Positions 7,993 to 13,270 of a stretch of DNA of 13,600 nucleotides are shown in pieces. Source of the stretch: an uncultured Christensenellaceae bacterium. GTDB lineage: Bacteria; Bacillota; Clostridia; Christensenellales; MGBC116941. Both the position numbers and the translations under genes were made by a program. The stretch lies in NCBI GenBank assembly GCA_910585035.1, contig CAJUEF010000001.1, positions 68,236 to 81,835 on the forward strand, written 5' to 3'. The stretch's first letter is position 1. Every line of letters begins with the position of its first letter. Below the pieces are notes generated by a model, which made no database searches, was not told the DNA's origin, and was given only the letters and a program-made list of their open reading frames with translations.

Positions 7993-8343
7993 ATGAATGA
8001 GGAATTGTTGGAACCTGTATTGCTTGCAGTCGGAACTTTAGTTCTTTTGATGGGAGCACATTTTTTAATTGAAAAAGTAAAAACATATACTGTAAAAGCA
8101 ACGGTTATTTGCTGTAAAACCTATGTGCCTATAAATGGATTTAGCGATATGCCTTATCCAAAAAATACTATAAAATTCCTGCTGGATAATAATAAAACCC
8201 TAACCTTTAAAGCGGATATGAAAACTATGAGAAAGATTGAGGAATTAAAAAACACGTTAGGAACCCTTACATATAAGGGCTCACGGTTTATCGAATTTAA
8301 ATGCGGAGACCTGAGTATTGCGGCAGGTAATGATGTTTTCTAA
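7993..8343 (+). CDS. Small membrane-anchored protein, DUF2500-like
   Basis: Not a gene with a known function. The 116-residue product has one predicted transmembrane helix near the N-terminus (about residues 8-25, rich in Leu, Val and Ala), then a roughly 90-residue soluble domain. The domain's closing segment, GTLTYKGSRFIEFKC (90-104), together with a central TIKFLLDNNKTLTFKADM, resembles the beta-rich DUF2500 family, which ends in a similar Gly-x-Leu-Thr-x-x-Gly-x-Arg-Phe pattern. This is from memory of the family, not a search. I chose ATG 7993 because GGAGG at 7979-7983 gives nine bases of spacing; ATG 7984 abuts that site. It follows ftsY by 19 bp and is followed by a terminator, so it is probably the last gene of the ftsY transcript. 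The soluble domain probably faces outward or inward depending on topology, which I cannot settle. Confidence 0.75.
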   Translation: MNEELLEPVLLAVGTLVLLMGAHFLIEKVKTYTVKATVICCKTYVPINGFSDMPYPKNTIKFLLDNNKTLTFKADMKTMRKIEELKNTLGTLTYKGSRFIEFKCGDLSIAAGNDVF

Positions 8344-8359
8344 AATATTTATGAGTTTG

Positions 8360-8388
8360 ATAAAAGCCTTAAAAATTAAGGCTTTTAT
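8360..8388 (+). terminator. Terminator hairpin ending the ftsY-side operon
   Basis: There is a perfect 13-bp stem, 8360-8372 pairing with 8376-8388, with an AAA loop. The core is AAGCC/GGCTT, the 5' side begins ATAAAA and the 3' side ends in TTTTAT. It starts 16 bases after the DUF2500-like stop codon. The A and T runs on both sides would make it work in either direction, though nothing is encoded on the opposite strand here. It separates the ackA-to-ftsY gene run from the Xre gene. Confidence 0.8.
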
Positions 8389-8414
8389 AATTACTGTTAT
8401 GAAAACTAAAACGG

Positions 8415-8445
8415 CATTGCAACCTAGGGTTGACGAATATCAATG
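8415..8445 (+). repeat. Operator-like inverted repeat upstream of the Xre gene
   Basis: CAACC (8420-8424) and GGTTG (8428-8432) form a perfect inverted repeat around TAG. Further out, CATTG (8415-8419) and CAATG (8441-8445) also pair. A TTGACG hexamer at 8430-8435 overlaps the right arm and could be a -35 box, but I find no convincing -10 at the right distance. TTGCAAC occurs at 8417-8423 and again at 8460-8466. Binding of the downstream Xre protein here is a guess based on position. Confidence 0.3.
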
Positions 8446-8472
8446 TTTAGATGGTAGCTTTGCAACTTGTTA

Positions 8473-8497
8473 TTTTTGTATATTGTGATTACAAAAA
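8473..8497 (+). repeat. 8-bp inverted repeat just before the Xre ribosome binding site
   Basis: TTTTTGTA (8473-8480) is perfectly complementary to TACAAAAA (8490-8497), with nine bases between. It ends three bases before the AAGGAG ribosome binding site (8501-8506). It could be a DNA operator or a weak 5' UTR hairpin. The A/T-rich arms make chance occurrence possible. Confidence 0.35.
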
Positions 8498-8514
8498 CGA
8501 AAGGAGCGATGGTG

Positions 8515-9132
8515 ATGAACATTGCAGACCGAATTCAATATTTAAGAAAAACAAAAGGTATATCACAGGAAGAGCTTGCGGACAAGATAGGAGTATCGAG
8601 GCAGGCTGTATCCAAATGGGAAAGCGAGCAGAGCATGCCTGATATTGACAAGGTTGTTATTATGAGCGATTATTTTGGAGTGACAACTGATTACATTATA
8701 AAAGGCATTGAGACAAAAGAGCAGATAAAAAAAAGTGACAAAGATGATACGGGAATATTTTCAGTAACAGCTACGGCGTTTAATTTTATAGGTCTAGTGG
8801 TTTCGGCGGTAGTTTGGTATGAAGAACAAAGCGCTGTGGCGCTGGCAATAGGGCTTATTTTTATGGCTATGGGATGTATGATATTTGGAATAGGTATATT
8901 TTGTTCTGCAAAGAAATTTAGGAAGAAAGCTAACTTTAACTTTTTTCAATATAACGTATGGCTGCTTACATTTATTCCTTTTTCTTTTATTTACAATATT
9001 TTATTTACAGGTTTAATTGCACCATATCCTTTAATTATATCAATTGGCGCATATATTGCATTTTGGGTGGTTTATATTTGCGTATGTCTTAGTGTATCCT
9101 TTGCAATTTATAAATTAAAACATAACCTGTAA
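8515..9132 (+). CDS. Xre-family HTH regulator with four membrane segments
   Basis: A 205-residue protein of two parts. Residues about 4-62 form an Xre/HTH_3 DNA-binding domain, with the helix-turn-helix at about 17-37 (SQEELADKIGVSRQAVSKWE). After a charged linker (65-79), residues 81-199 hold four predicted hydrophobic segments at about 81-101, 107-130, 147-168 and 172-199. This makes it a membrane-anchored transcription factor, an architecture common in Firmicutes whose signals are mostly unknown. I chose ATG 8515 because AAGGAG at 8501-8506 is eight bases upstream; ATG 8509 is only two bases away. It sits alone between a terminator and the ylxM promoter, splitting ftsY from ylxM-ffh. An inverted repeat precedes it and another straddles its stop codon, so autoregulation or action on the ylxM promoter is possible but unproven. 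No specific gene name is justified. Confidence 0.88.
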   Translation: MNIADRIQYLRKTKGISQEELADKIGVSRQAVSKWESEQSMPDIDKVVIMSDYFGVTTDYIIKGIETKEQIKKSDKDDTGIFSVTATAFNFIGLVVSAVVWYEEQSAVALAIGLIFMAMGCMIFGIGIFCSAKKFRKKANFNFFQYNVWLLTFIPFSFIYNILFTGLIAPYPLIISIGAYIAFWVVYICVCLSVSFAIYKLKHNL

Positions 9133-9153
9133 AGTAAAAATACTTGACAGGTT
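9124..9153 (+). repeat. Imperfect 13-bp palindrome overlapping the ylxM -35 box
   Basis: The left arm at 9124-9136 (AACCTGTAAAGTA) pairs with the right arm at 9141-9153 (TACTTGACAGGTT) with one mismatch, around the loop AAAA. It covers the stop codon of the Xre gene and the TTGACA -35 box at 9144-9149. As RNA it could end the Xre transcript, although only a three-T tract follows. As DNA it could be an operator for the ylxM-ffh promoter. The structure is visible; its role is open. Confidence 0.55.
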
Positions 9154-9172
9154 TAATGGAAGTGGTTATAAT
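9144..9172 (+). promoter_or_regulatory. Perfect consensus vegetative promoter for ylxM-ffh
   Basis: TTGACA at 9144-9149 and TATAAT at 9167-9172 are separated by exactly 17 bp, matching the housekeeping sigma factor consensus in all twelve positions. Transcription would begin near 9179-9181, about 28 bases before the ylxM ATG. It is the best promoter in the window and probably drives ylxM, ffh and the following rpsP-to-trmD genes. Confidence 0.92.
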
Positions 9173-9207
9173 AATTCAGTAAGCTTTTAACGGCTTTTGA
9201 GGTATAC

Positions 9208-9549
9208 ATGGATAAAAAGGTTGAAATAAGCTGGCTGCTGGATTTTTACGGCAAGCTTCTAACGGATAAGCAGCGTAAGGTAATGAATATGTATTTTAAT
9301 GAGGATGCAAGTCTTTCTGAAATTGCATCAGGAATGGGCGTGTCCCGGCAGGCTGTTCACGATATTATAAGCAGAGGCGAAACTCTTCTTTATGAATATG
9401 AGGATAAGCTTGGACTACTGGAACAGTTTAAATTTATGGAAGAACGTCTTATAAGCATAAGCAGCAGGTTAAAGAATTGTAATTTAGAGCAGGACAGAGA
9501 AAATATATGCAATGAAATAGACGAGCTTATAACAAGGTGGGAGGAATAG
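9208..9549 (+). CDS. ylxM: YlxM, putative SRP-associated HTH protein
   Basis: A 113-residue member of the YlxM/p13 family (UPF0122), which precedes ffh in most Firmicutes. In streptococci the YlxM protein has been shown to associate with the signal recognition particle and affect its GTPase activity. Visible features are the family opening (WLLDFYGKLLTDKQRKVMNM), then a sigma-70 region 4-like helix-turn-helix at about residues 35-58 (SLSEIASGMGVSRQAVHDII), followed by a charged helical tail that could be coiled coil. ATG 9208 has a GAGG at 9199-9202 five bases upstream. The stop codon is separated from the ffh start by one base, and the ffh Shine-Dalgarno lies inside the end of ylxM, so the two are coupled. 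Confidence 0.95.
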   Translation: MDKKVEISWLLDFYGKLLTDKQRKVMNMYFNEDASLSEIASGMGVSRQAVHDIISRGETLLYEYEDKLGLLEQFKFMEERLISISSRLKNCNLEQDRENICNEIDELITRWEE

Positions 9550-9550
9550 A

Positions 9551-10885
9551 ATGGCTTTTGAAGGTCTTGGAAGTAAACTACAGGCTGTGTTTAAAAAGCT
9601 CTCTTCTAAAGGAAGACTGAATGAAAACGACATAAAAATAGCCATGCGTGAGGTTAAAATGGCGCTGCTTGAGGCGGATGTTAACTTCAAGGTGGTTAAG
9701 GATTTTATAAATAGCGTGTCTGAGCGTGCTGTTGGATCTGATGTGCTGGAAAGCCTTACTCCCGACCAACAGGTAATTAAGATTGTTCGCGAAGAGCTCA
9801 CAGAGCTTATGGGCTCTACAAACGCAAAACTGGCAGTGGCTGACATGCCGCCTACGGTTATTATGATGGCAGGATTGCAAGGCGCAGGTAAGACGACTAT
9901 GTCTGCAAAGCTTGCTCAGTTTGTAAAGAAAAATGGGAAAACTCCCATGCTTGTTGGAATTGATATTTACCGTCCGGCTGCTATTAAGCAGCTGGAGGTG
10001 CTTGCAAAGCAGATAAACGTGGAATTTTATGAAGAGGGCACAAATCCTCCTGAGATAACTGCAATGAATGCTATTAAAAAGGCAGAGCGAATTGGCTGTG
10101 ATGTGGTTATTCTTGATACCGCCGGACGTTTGCAGATAGATGAAGAGATGATGGAGGAGCTGGAAAAAGTACGGGATACAGTGCATCCCACCGAAATACT
10201 GTTTACAGTGGACGCTATGACAGGACAGGAAGCTGTTAATGTGGCCAAGACCTTTGATGAAAGGCTGAATATTACCGGCGTTGCAATTACAAAACTGGAC
10301 GGTGATACGAGGGGCGGCGCTGCTCTTTCAATTAAAGCTGTTGTGGGCAAGCCTATAAAATTTTCCGGTATTGGAGAGAAGATAAGCGACCTGGAGGTAT
10401 TTCATCCTGACAGAATGGCTCAGAGAATACTCGGCATGGGCGATGTGCTTACGCTTATTGAGAAGGCGGAGGCTGCTATTGATGAGAAAAATGCTGTGGA
10501 GATGCAGGAAAAGCTTAGAAAGCAATCCTTTACCCTTGAGGACTTTTTACAGCAGTTTGAACAGATAAAAAAGATGGGACCTTTATCAGGCATTTTGGAT
10601 ATGGTTCCGGGCATGAATAAATTAAAAGATAAGGACATGGATATTGACGAGCGGGAAATAGAGAGAACTGCTGCAATTATAAAATCCATGACTATGGAAG
10701 AAAGAGTAAACCCAAGTATTTTAAACGCCAGCAGGAGAAGGAGAATCGCGGCAGGCAGCGGCGTTGAGGTGCAGGATGTTAACAGGCTTATTACCCAATA
10801 TGAACAGATGAAAAAAATGATGAAGCAGTTTATGGGTAAAGGCAAAGGGAAAAAGGGAAAGTTTAGGCTTCCTTTTCCAATGTAA
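9551..10885 (+). CDS. ffh: Signal recognition particle protein Ffh
   Basis: Ffh binds 4.5S/SRP RNA and signal sequences of nascent membrane proteins, then docks with FtsY for GTP-driven delivery to the translocon. The 444-residue length is normal. The N domain helix bundle covers about 1-90. G domain motifs: P-loop GLQGAGKT (108-115), DIYRPAA (138-144), DTAGR (189-193), DAMTGQ (221-226) and TKLDGDTRGG (247-256). The M domain covers about 300-435, with the methionine-rich signal-binding groove and the SRP RNA-binding motif SRRRRIAAGSG starting at about residue 393. A basic glycine/lysine run and the family-type ending LPFPM close the protein. GGGAGG at 9539-9544 is six bases before ATG 9551. 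The SRP RNA gene itself is not in this window. Confidence 0.98.
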   Translation: MAFEGLGSKLQAVFKKLSSKGRLNENDIKIAMREVKMALLEADVNFKVVKDFINSVSERAVGSDVLESLTPDQQVIKIVREELTELMGSTNAKLAVADMPPTVIMMAGLQGAGKTTMSAKLAQFVKKNGKTPMLVGIDIYRPAAIKQLEVLAKQINVEFYEEGTNPPEITAMNAIKKAERIGCDVVILDTAGRLQIDEEMMEELEKVRDTVHPTEILFTVDAMTGQEAVNVAKTFDERLNITGVAITKLDGDTRGGAALSIKAVVGKPIKFSGIGEKISDLEVFHPDRMAQRILGMGDVLTLIEKAEAAIDEKNAVEMQEKLRKQSFTLEDFLQQFEQIKKMGPLSGILDMVPGMNKLKDKDMDIDEREIERTAAIIKSMTMEERVNPSILNASRRRRIAAGSGVEVQDVNRLITQYEQMKKMMKQFMGKGKGKKGKFRLPFPM

Positions 10886-10892
10886 AAACAGT

Positions 10893-10909
10893 TAATCAAA
10901 AATTGATTA
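10893..10909 (+). repeat. Weak AT-rich hairpin between ffh and rpsP
   Basis: TAATCAA (10893-10899) pairs perfectly with TTGATTA (10903-10909) around an AAA loop, in the 54-bp gap between ffh and rpsP. It is too weak and lacks a U tract, so I do not call it a terminator. It might slow polymerase or mark a processing site that sets different mRNA levels for ffh and rpsP. Confidence 0.35.
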
Positions 10910-10939
10910 TATAAATTAAAATAATGTGGAGGAATAGTA

Positions 10940-11185
10940 ATGGCAGTAAAAATCAGATTAAAGAGAATGGGCGCTAAAAAAGCTCCTTTCTACAGAGTTG
11001 TTGTGGCAGATTCAAGAGCGCCGCGTGATGGAAAGTTTATTGAGGAGATTGGATATTTCAATCCTCTTACTGAGCCAAATGAGCTTAAAATTGATAATGA
11101 AAAAGCGGTTGAATGGATGAAAAAGGGTGCTCAGCCATCAGACACAGTTCGTGCGCTTCTTAAAAAGAGCGGAGCTATTCAATAA
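10940..11185 (+). CDS. rpsP: 30S ribosomal protein S16
   Basis: S16 binds 16S rRNA early and is important for assembly of the 30S body. The 81-residue product begins MAVKIRLKRMGAKKAPFYRV and contains the conserved ADSRAPRDGKFIEEIGYFNP block (residues 23-42) and the tail SDTVRALLKKSGA, all diagnostic for S16. GGAGG at 10928-10932 is seven bases before the ATG. It is followed by khpA, rimM and trmD, the conserved ribosome and tRNA maturation set, with a 14-bp gap to the khpA start. Confidence 0.98.
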   Translation: MAVKIRLKRMGAKKAPFYRVVVADSRAPRDGKFIEEIGYFNPLTEPNELKIDNEKAVEWMKKGAQPSDTVRALLKKSGAIQ

Positions 11186-11199
11186 TTGCGGAGATGGAA

Positions 11200-11427
11200 A
11201 TGAGTGAACTTATAAAATACATCGTAAGTTATCTTGTGGATAATCCTGATGAAATTGAGATTACGGAAATACAAGATGGCGATACGATACATTTAAAGCT
11301 AAAGGTTGCCGAATCTGATACAGGTAAGGTTATAGGCAGACAGGGCAGAATTGCAAAGGCTATACGAGCTATTTTAAAATCCTCATGTACAAAGTGCAAG
11401 ACCAGGTATGTTCTGGATATTATTTAA
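11200..11427 (+). CDS. khpA: KH-domain RNA-binding protein KhpA
   Basis: A 75-residue single-KH-domain protein of the KhpA (YlqC) family. In streptococci and related bacteria it forms complexes with KhpB/EloR, binds many RNAs and affects cell elongation and division. The KH loop GxxG is visible as VIGRQGR (residues 44-50), followed by the helix IAKAIRAIL. The protein ends unusually with a Cys-x2-Cys pair (Cys63 and Cys66, SSCTKC), where most homologues have polar residues. I chose ATG 11200 because GCGGAG at 11188-11193 ends six bases before it; ATG 11194 abuts the site and would add only ME. Position between rpsP and rimM is standard. rimM begins three bases after the stop. Confidence 0.92.
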   Translation: MSELIKYIVSYLVDNPDEIEITEIQDGDTIHLKLKVAESDTGKVIGRQGRIAKAIRAILKSSCTKCKTRYVLDII

Positions 11428-11430
11428 CCA

Positions 11431-11931
11431 ATGGAAACTATTGTTATAGGCAAAGTGCTTAAGCCGCAAGGGATAAAGGGAGAAGTGAAAGCACTTCCAA
11501 TAACCCAAGACAGCTTAAGATTTAAAGAACTGGATACGGTTTTTGTAGCCGGCATTGAATATGATATAAAAAGCGTTAAAATCCGTGATGACGGAGTTTA
11601 TCTGACATTAGATGGAGTGGACGACAGAAATAAGGCTGAAGGGCTTAGAAACGAGTTGCTTTATGTTCCAAGAAGTAAAGCAATTAAGCTTGAAAAAGAC
11701 AGCTGGTTTATAACGGATTTAATTGGCTGTAAAGTTACTGACGATAAAGGGAAACTTCTTGGAACCCTTACAGATGTGCTGCAAAATGGTTGTGCCGACG
11801 TTTACTGCATTGACGGAGAAAAACTAATGTTTCCAGCTCTTAAAAAGGTACTGTCGTCTGTTGATGTGGAAAGAAAAGAAATAATTTTAAACAGTGAAGC
11901 TCTAAGAGAGGTGGCTGTTTATGAGAATTAG
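11431..11931 (+). CDS. rimM: 16S rRNA processing protein RimM
   Basis: RimM binds S19 and helps fold the 3' (head) domain of the 30S subunit. The 166-residue product has the two expected beta-barrel domains. The N-terminal RimM domain opens IGKVLKPQGIKGEVK (residues 6-20). The C-terminal PRC barrel starts near 91 with WFITDLIGCKV and contains the pattern GTLTDVLQNGCADVY and the LMFPALKKVL segment. No Shine-Dalgarno is visible before ATG 11431, which follows the khpA stop by three bases (TTTAACCAATG). Translation probably relies on ribosomes finishing khpA. The last 11 bp overlap trmD, whose ribosome binding site lies inside rimM. Confidence 0.95.
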   Translation: METIVIGKVLKPQGIKGEVKALPITQDSLRFKELDTVFVAGIEYDIKSVKIRDDGVYLTLDGVDDRNKAEGLRNELLYVPRSKAIKLEKDSWFITDLIGCKVTDDKGKLLGTLTDVLQNGCADVYCIDGEKLMFPALKKVLSSVDVERKEIILNSEALREVAVYEN

Positions 11932-12592
11932 TGTTCTAACTATATTTCCGGAAATGTTTGAGGCAATTAATCACAGTATACTTGGCAGAGCTATGGGAAA
12001 GGGACTTATAACTCTTGACCTTATTGATATTCGTGAATTTGCCGATAACAAACACAGCAATGTAGACGATTATCCTTTTGGAGGCGGCAGTGGCATGGTT
12101 ATGATGGCACAGCCGATAGTTGATGCATTTTCTTATGCTCAGAGCCTTCATAAGGGAAAGCCAAGGCGGATATACATGTCGCCTAGAGGCAGGGTTTTTG
12201 ATCAGGGTACTGCATGTAAACTGGCAAGTGAAGATATGATAATCCTTTGCGGTCACTACGAAGGAGTAGACCAACGTGCCCTTGATTTATGCATTGATGA
12301 AGAAATAAGCATTGGTGATTATGTTCTGACCGGCGGAGAGCTGGCGGCAATGGTGGTTATAGATGCAGTTTCACGTTATGTAGGCGGGGTGCTTGGCAGC
12401 AGTGATTCTTTAAATGAAGAAAGCTTTTCAAGCGGGTTGCTGGAGTATCCACAATACACTCGTCCTGCTGATTTTAGGGGGATTAAGGTGCCGGAGGTTC
12501 TGCTTTCGGGACATCATGCAAATATTGAAAAATGGAGGCATGAGGAATCTGTTAAGATAACTCAAAAAATGCGTCCCGATTTGCTTAAATAG
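11921..12592 (+). CDS. trmD: tRNA (guanine-N1)-methyltransferase TrmD
   Basis: TrmD uses S-adenosylmethionine to methylate G37 next to the anticodon of tRNAs, preventing +1 frameshifting. It is an essential SPOUT-family dimer with a trefoil knot. Visible motifs are DDYPFGGGSGMVM (49-61), SPRG (87-90), the knot region LCGHYEGVDQR (109-119) and SIGDYVLTGGELAA (130-143), Arg152 of DAVSRYVGGVLG, and LLEYPQYTRPADFRG (173-187). The position of the catalytic Asp169 of E. coli is filled by Glu167 (NEESF) in my alignment by eye. The protein has 223 residues, about 20-30 shorter than many homologues, ending just after RPDLLK, so the C-terminal tail is minimal. GAGGTG at 11908-11913 precedes ATG 11921 by seven bases. 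It is the last gene before the rplS promoter. Confidence 0.97.
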   Translation: MRISVLTIFPEMFEAINHSILGRAMGKGLITLDLIDIREFADNKHSNVDDYPFGGGSGMVMMAQPIVDAFSYAQSLHKGKPRRIYMSPRGRVFDQGTACKLASEDMIILCGHYEGVDQRALDLCIDEEISIGDYVLTGGELAAMVVIDAVSRYVGGVLGSSDSLNEESFSSGLLEYPQYTRPADFRGIKVPEVLLSGHHANIEKWRHEESVKITQKMRPDLLK

Positions 12593-12593
12593 G

Positions 12594-12622
12594 TTGTTTT
12601 GCTTTTAGCTTTATGGTATAAT
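12594..12622 (+). promoter_or_regulatory. Extended -10 promoter for rplS
   Basis: TATAAT at 12617-12622 is preceded by TG one base upstream (TGGTATAAT), the extended -10 form. A weak -35, TTGTTT at 12594-12599, lies 17 bp upstream. It begins two bases after the trmD stop. Transcription would start near 12629-12631, giving rplS a 5' leader of about 140 nt. A second, poorer copy of ATGGTATA lies at 12655-12662. Confidence 0.8.
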
Positions 12623-12628
12623 GCCAAC

Positions 12629-12770
12629 AGTGATTTTGGTGTTTCTATATGTTAATGGTATAGCATAGACAACTGTTAATAAAAAATATTGCCTGCAAGG
12701 CAAAAATTATAAAATAAACGGTCCGCTGGATAAAATATATTTACGAACGTTTTAGGAAGGAAGAAATAAA
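12629..12770 (+). promoter_or_regulatory. rplS 5' leader, possible L19 leader RNA
   Basis: A leader of about 140 nt without an open reading frame lies between the predicted start of transcription and rplS. Visible elements are CTATA/TATAG (12645-12649 and 12659-12663), a TTGCCT/AGGCAA hairpin with a GCA loop (12689-12703), and AAACG/CGTTT (12716-12720 and 12748-12752) bracketing GTCCGCTGG. Firmicutes are known to carry an L19 leader that is proposed to mediate autoregulation. I cannot verify a match to that model by eye, so this is a proposal from position and pairing. Confidence 0.45.
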
Positions 12771-13115
12771 GTGGATATTATTAAAAGTATTGAACAGGAA
12801 CAGCTTAGAACTGATATGCCTGAATTTTCAGTAGGCGATACAGTGAGAGTATTTGTTAAGGTTGTTGAGGGAAACAGAGAGAGACTTCAGGCATTTGAAG
12901 GTGTGGTTATTAAAAGACAGCATGGCGGCGCAAGAGAGACCTTTACAGTGCGCCGTGTTTCATATGGCATTGGCGTTGAGCGTACATTCCCTTTCCATTC
13001 ACCTCGTGTTGGTAAGGTTGAGGTTATTAGAAGAGGTAAGGTTAGACGTGCTAAACTGTTCTATTTAAGAGAAAGACGCGGTAAAGCAGCTAAGATTAAA
13101 GAGGCATCAAGATAA
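12771..13115 (+). CDS. rplS: 50S ribosomal protein L19
   Basis: L19 lies at the 30S-50S interface and contributes to intersubunit bridges. The 114-residue product begins MDIIKSIEQEQLRTDMPEF, the conserved family start. It contains GDTVRVFVKVVEGNRERLQ (residues 22-40), FEGVVIKR (42-49) and the block VERTFPFHSPRVGKVEVIRR (69-88), and ends in a very basic tail. Translation starts at GTG 12771, preceded by the purine-rich AGGAAGGAAG (12754-12763). No in-frame ATG matches the family start. It has its own promoter and leader, and a terminator follows about 100 bp after the stop, so it is largely transcribed alone, with possible read-through from trmD. Confidence 0.97.
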   Translation: MDIIKSIEQEQLRTDMPEFSVGDTVRVFVKVVEGNRERLQAFEGVVIKRQHGGARETFTVRRVSYGIGVERTFPFHSPRVGKVEVIRRGKVRRAKLFYLRERRGKAAKIKEASR

Positions 13116-13211
13116 TAGGCTTGATATGCAGGGCTTTACAGTGATTTTTATTTATATTGTGTGAAAATTATATGCAGATTACGATTACAAAGCAACTGCA
13201 AAATTTGAAAA

Positions 13212-13236
13212 AAGGAACTAAGAATATTAGTTCCTT
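13212..13236 (+). terminator. Intrinsic terminator after rplS
   Basis: A perfect 10-bp stem, AAGGAACTAA (13212-13221) with TTAGTTCCTT (13227-13236), encloses the loop GAATA and is followed by the T-rich ATTCTTTTATTATT. This is a good Rho-independent terminator. It lies 34 bp before the rbgA start, so rbgA depends on read-through or on a promoter I cannot identify with confidence in the 155-bp gap between the two genes. Confidence 0.85.
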
Positions 13237-13270
13237 ATTCTTTTATTATTAAAATTATATAGGTGAAATA

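Noticed and set aside
8430..8458. TTGACG as the -35 box of an Xre promoter
   Set aside because: The six bases at 16-18 bp spacing (for example GGTAGC) do not resemble a -10 box, so I did not call a promoter, only the inverted repeat.
8451..8642. 63-codon + strand frame overlapping the Xre gene start
   Set aside because: Runs out of frame through the HTH coding sequence, and its start precedes the inverted repeat and ribosome binding site. No support beyond being open.
9578..10186. 202-codon open frame on the - strand
   Set aside because: Antisense to the ffh N and G domains; low-complexity Leu/His/Cys composition, no start signals.
12853..13068. 71-codon + strand frame inside rplS
   Set aside because: Out-of-frame shadow of the conserved L19 coding sequence.
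13116..13211. Separate rbgA promoter or small RNA between rplS and its terminator
   Set aside because: The best pairs (TTGTGT with TACGAT at 17 bp) are weak. ATATGCAG occurs twice (13124-13131 and 13170-13177) but with no further pattern.
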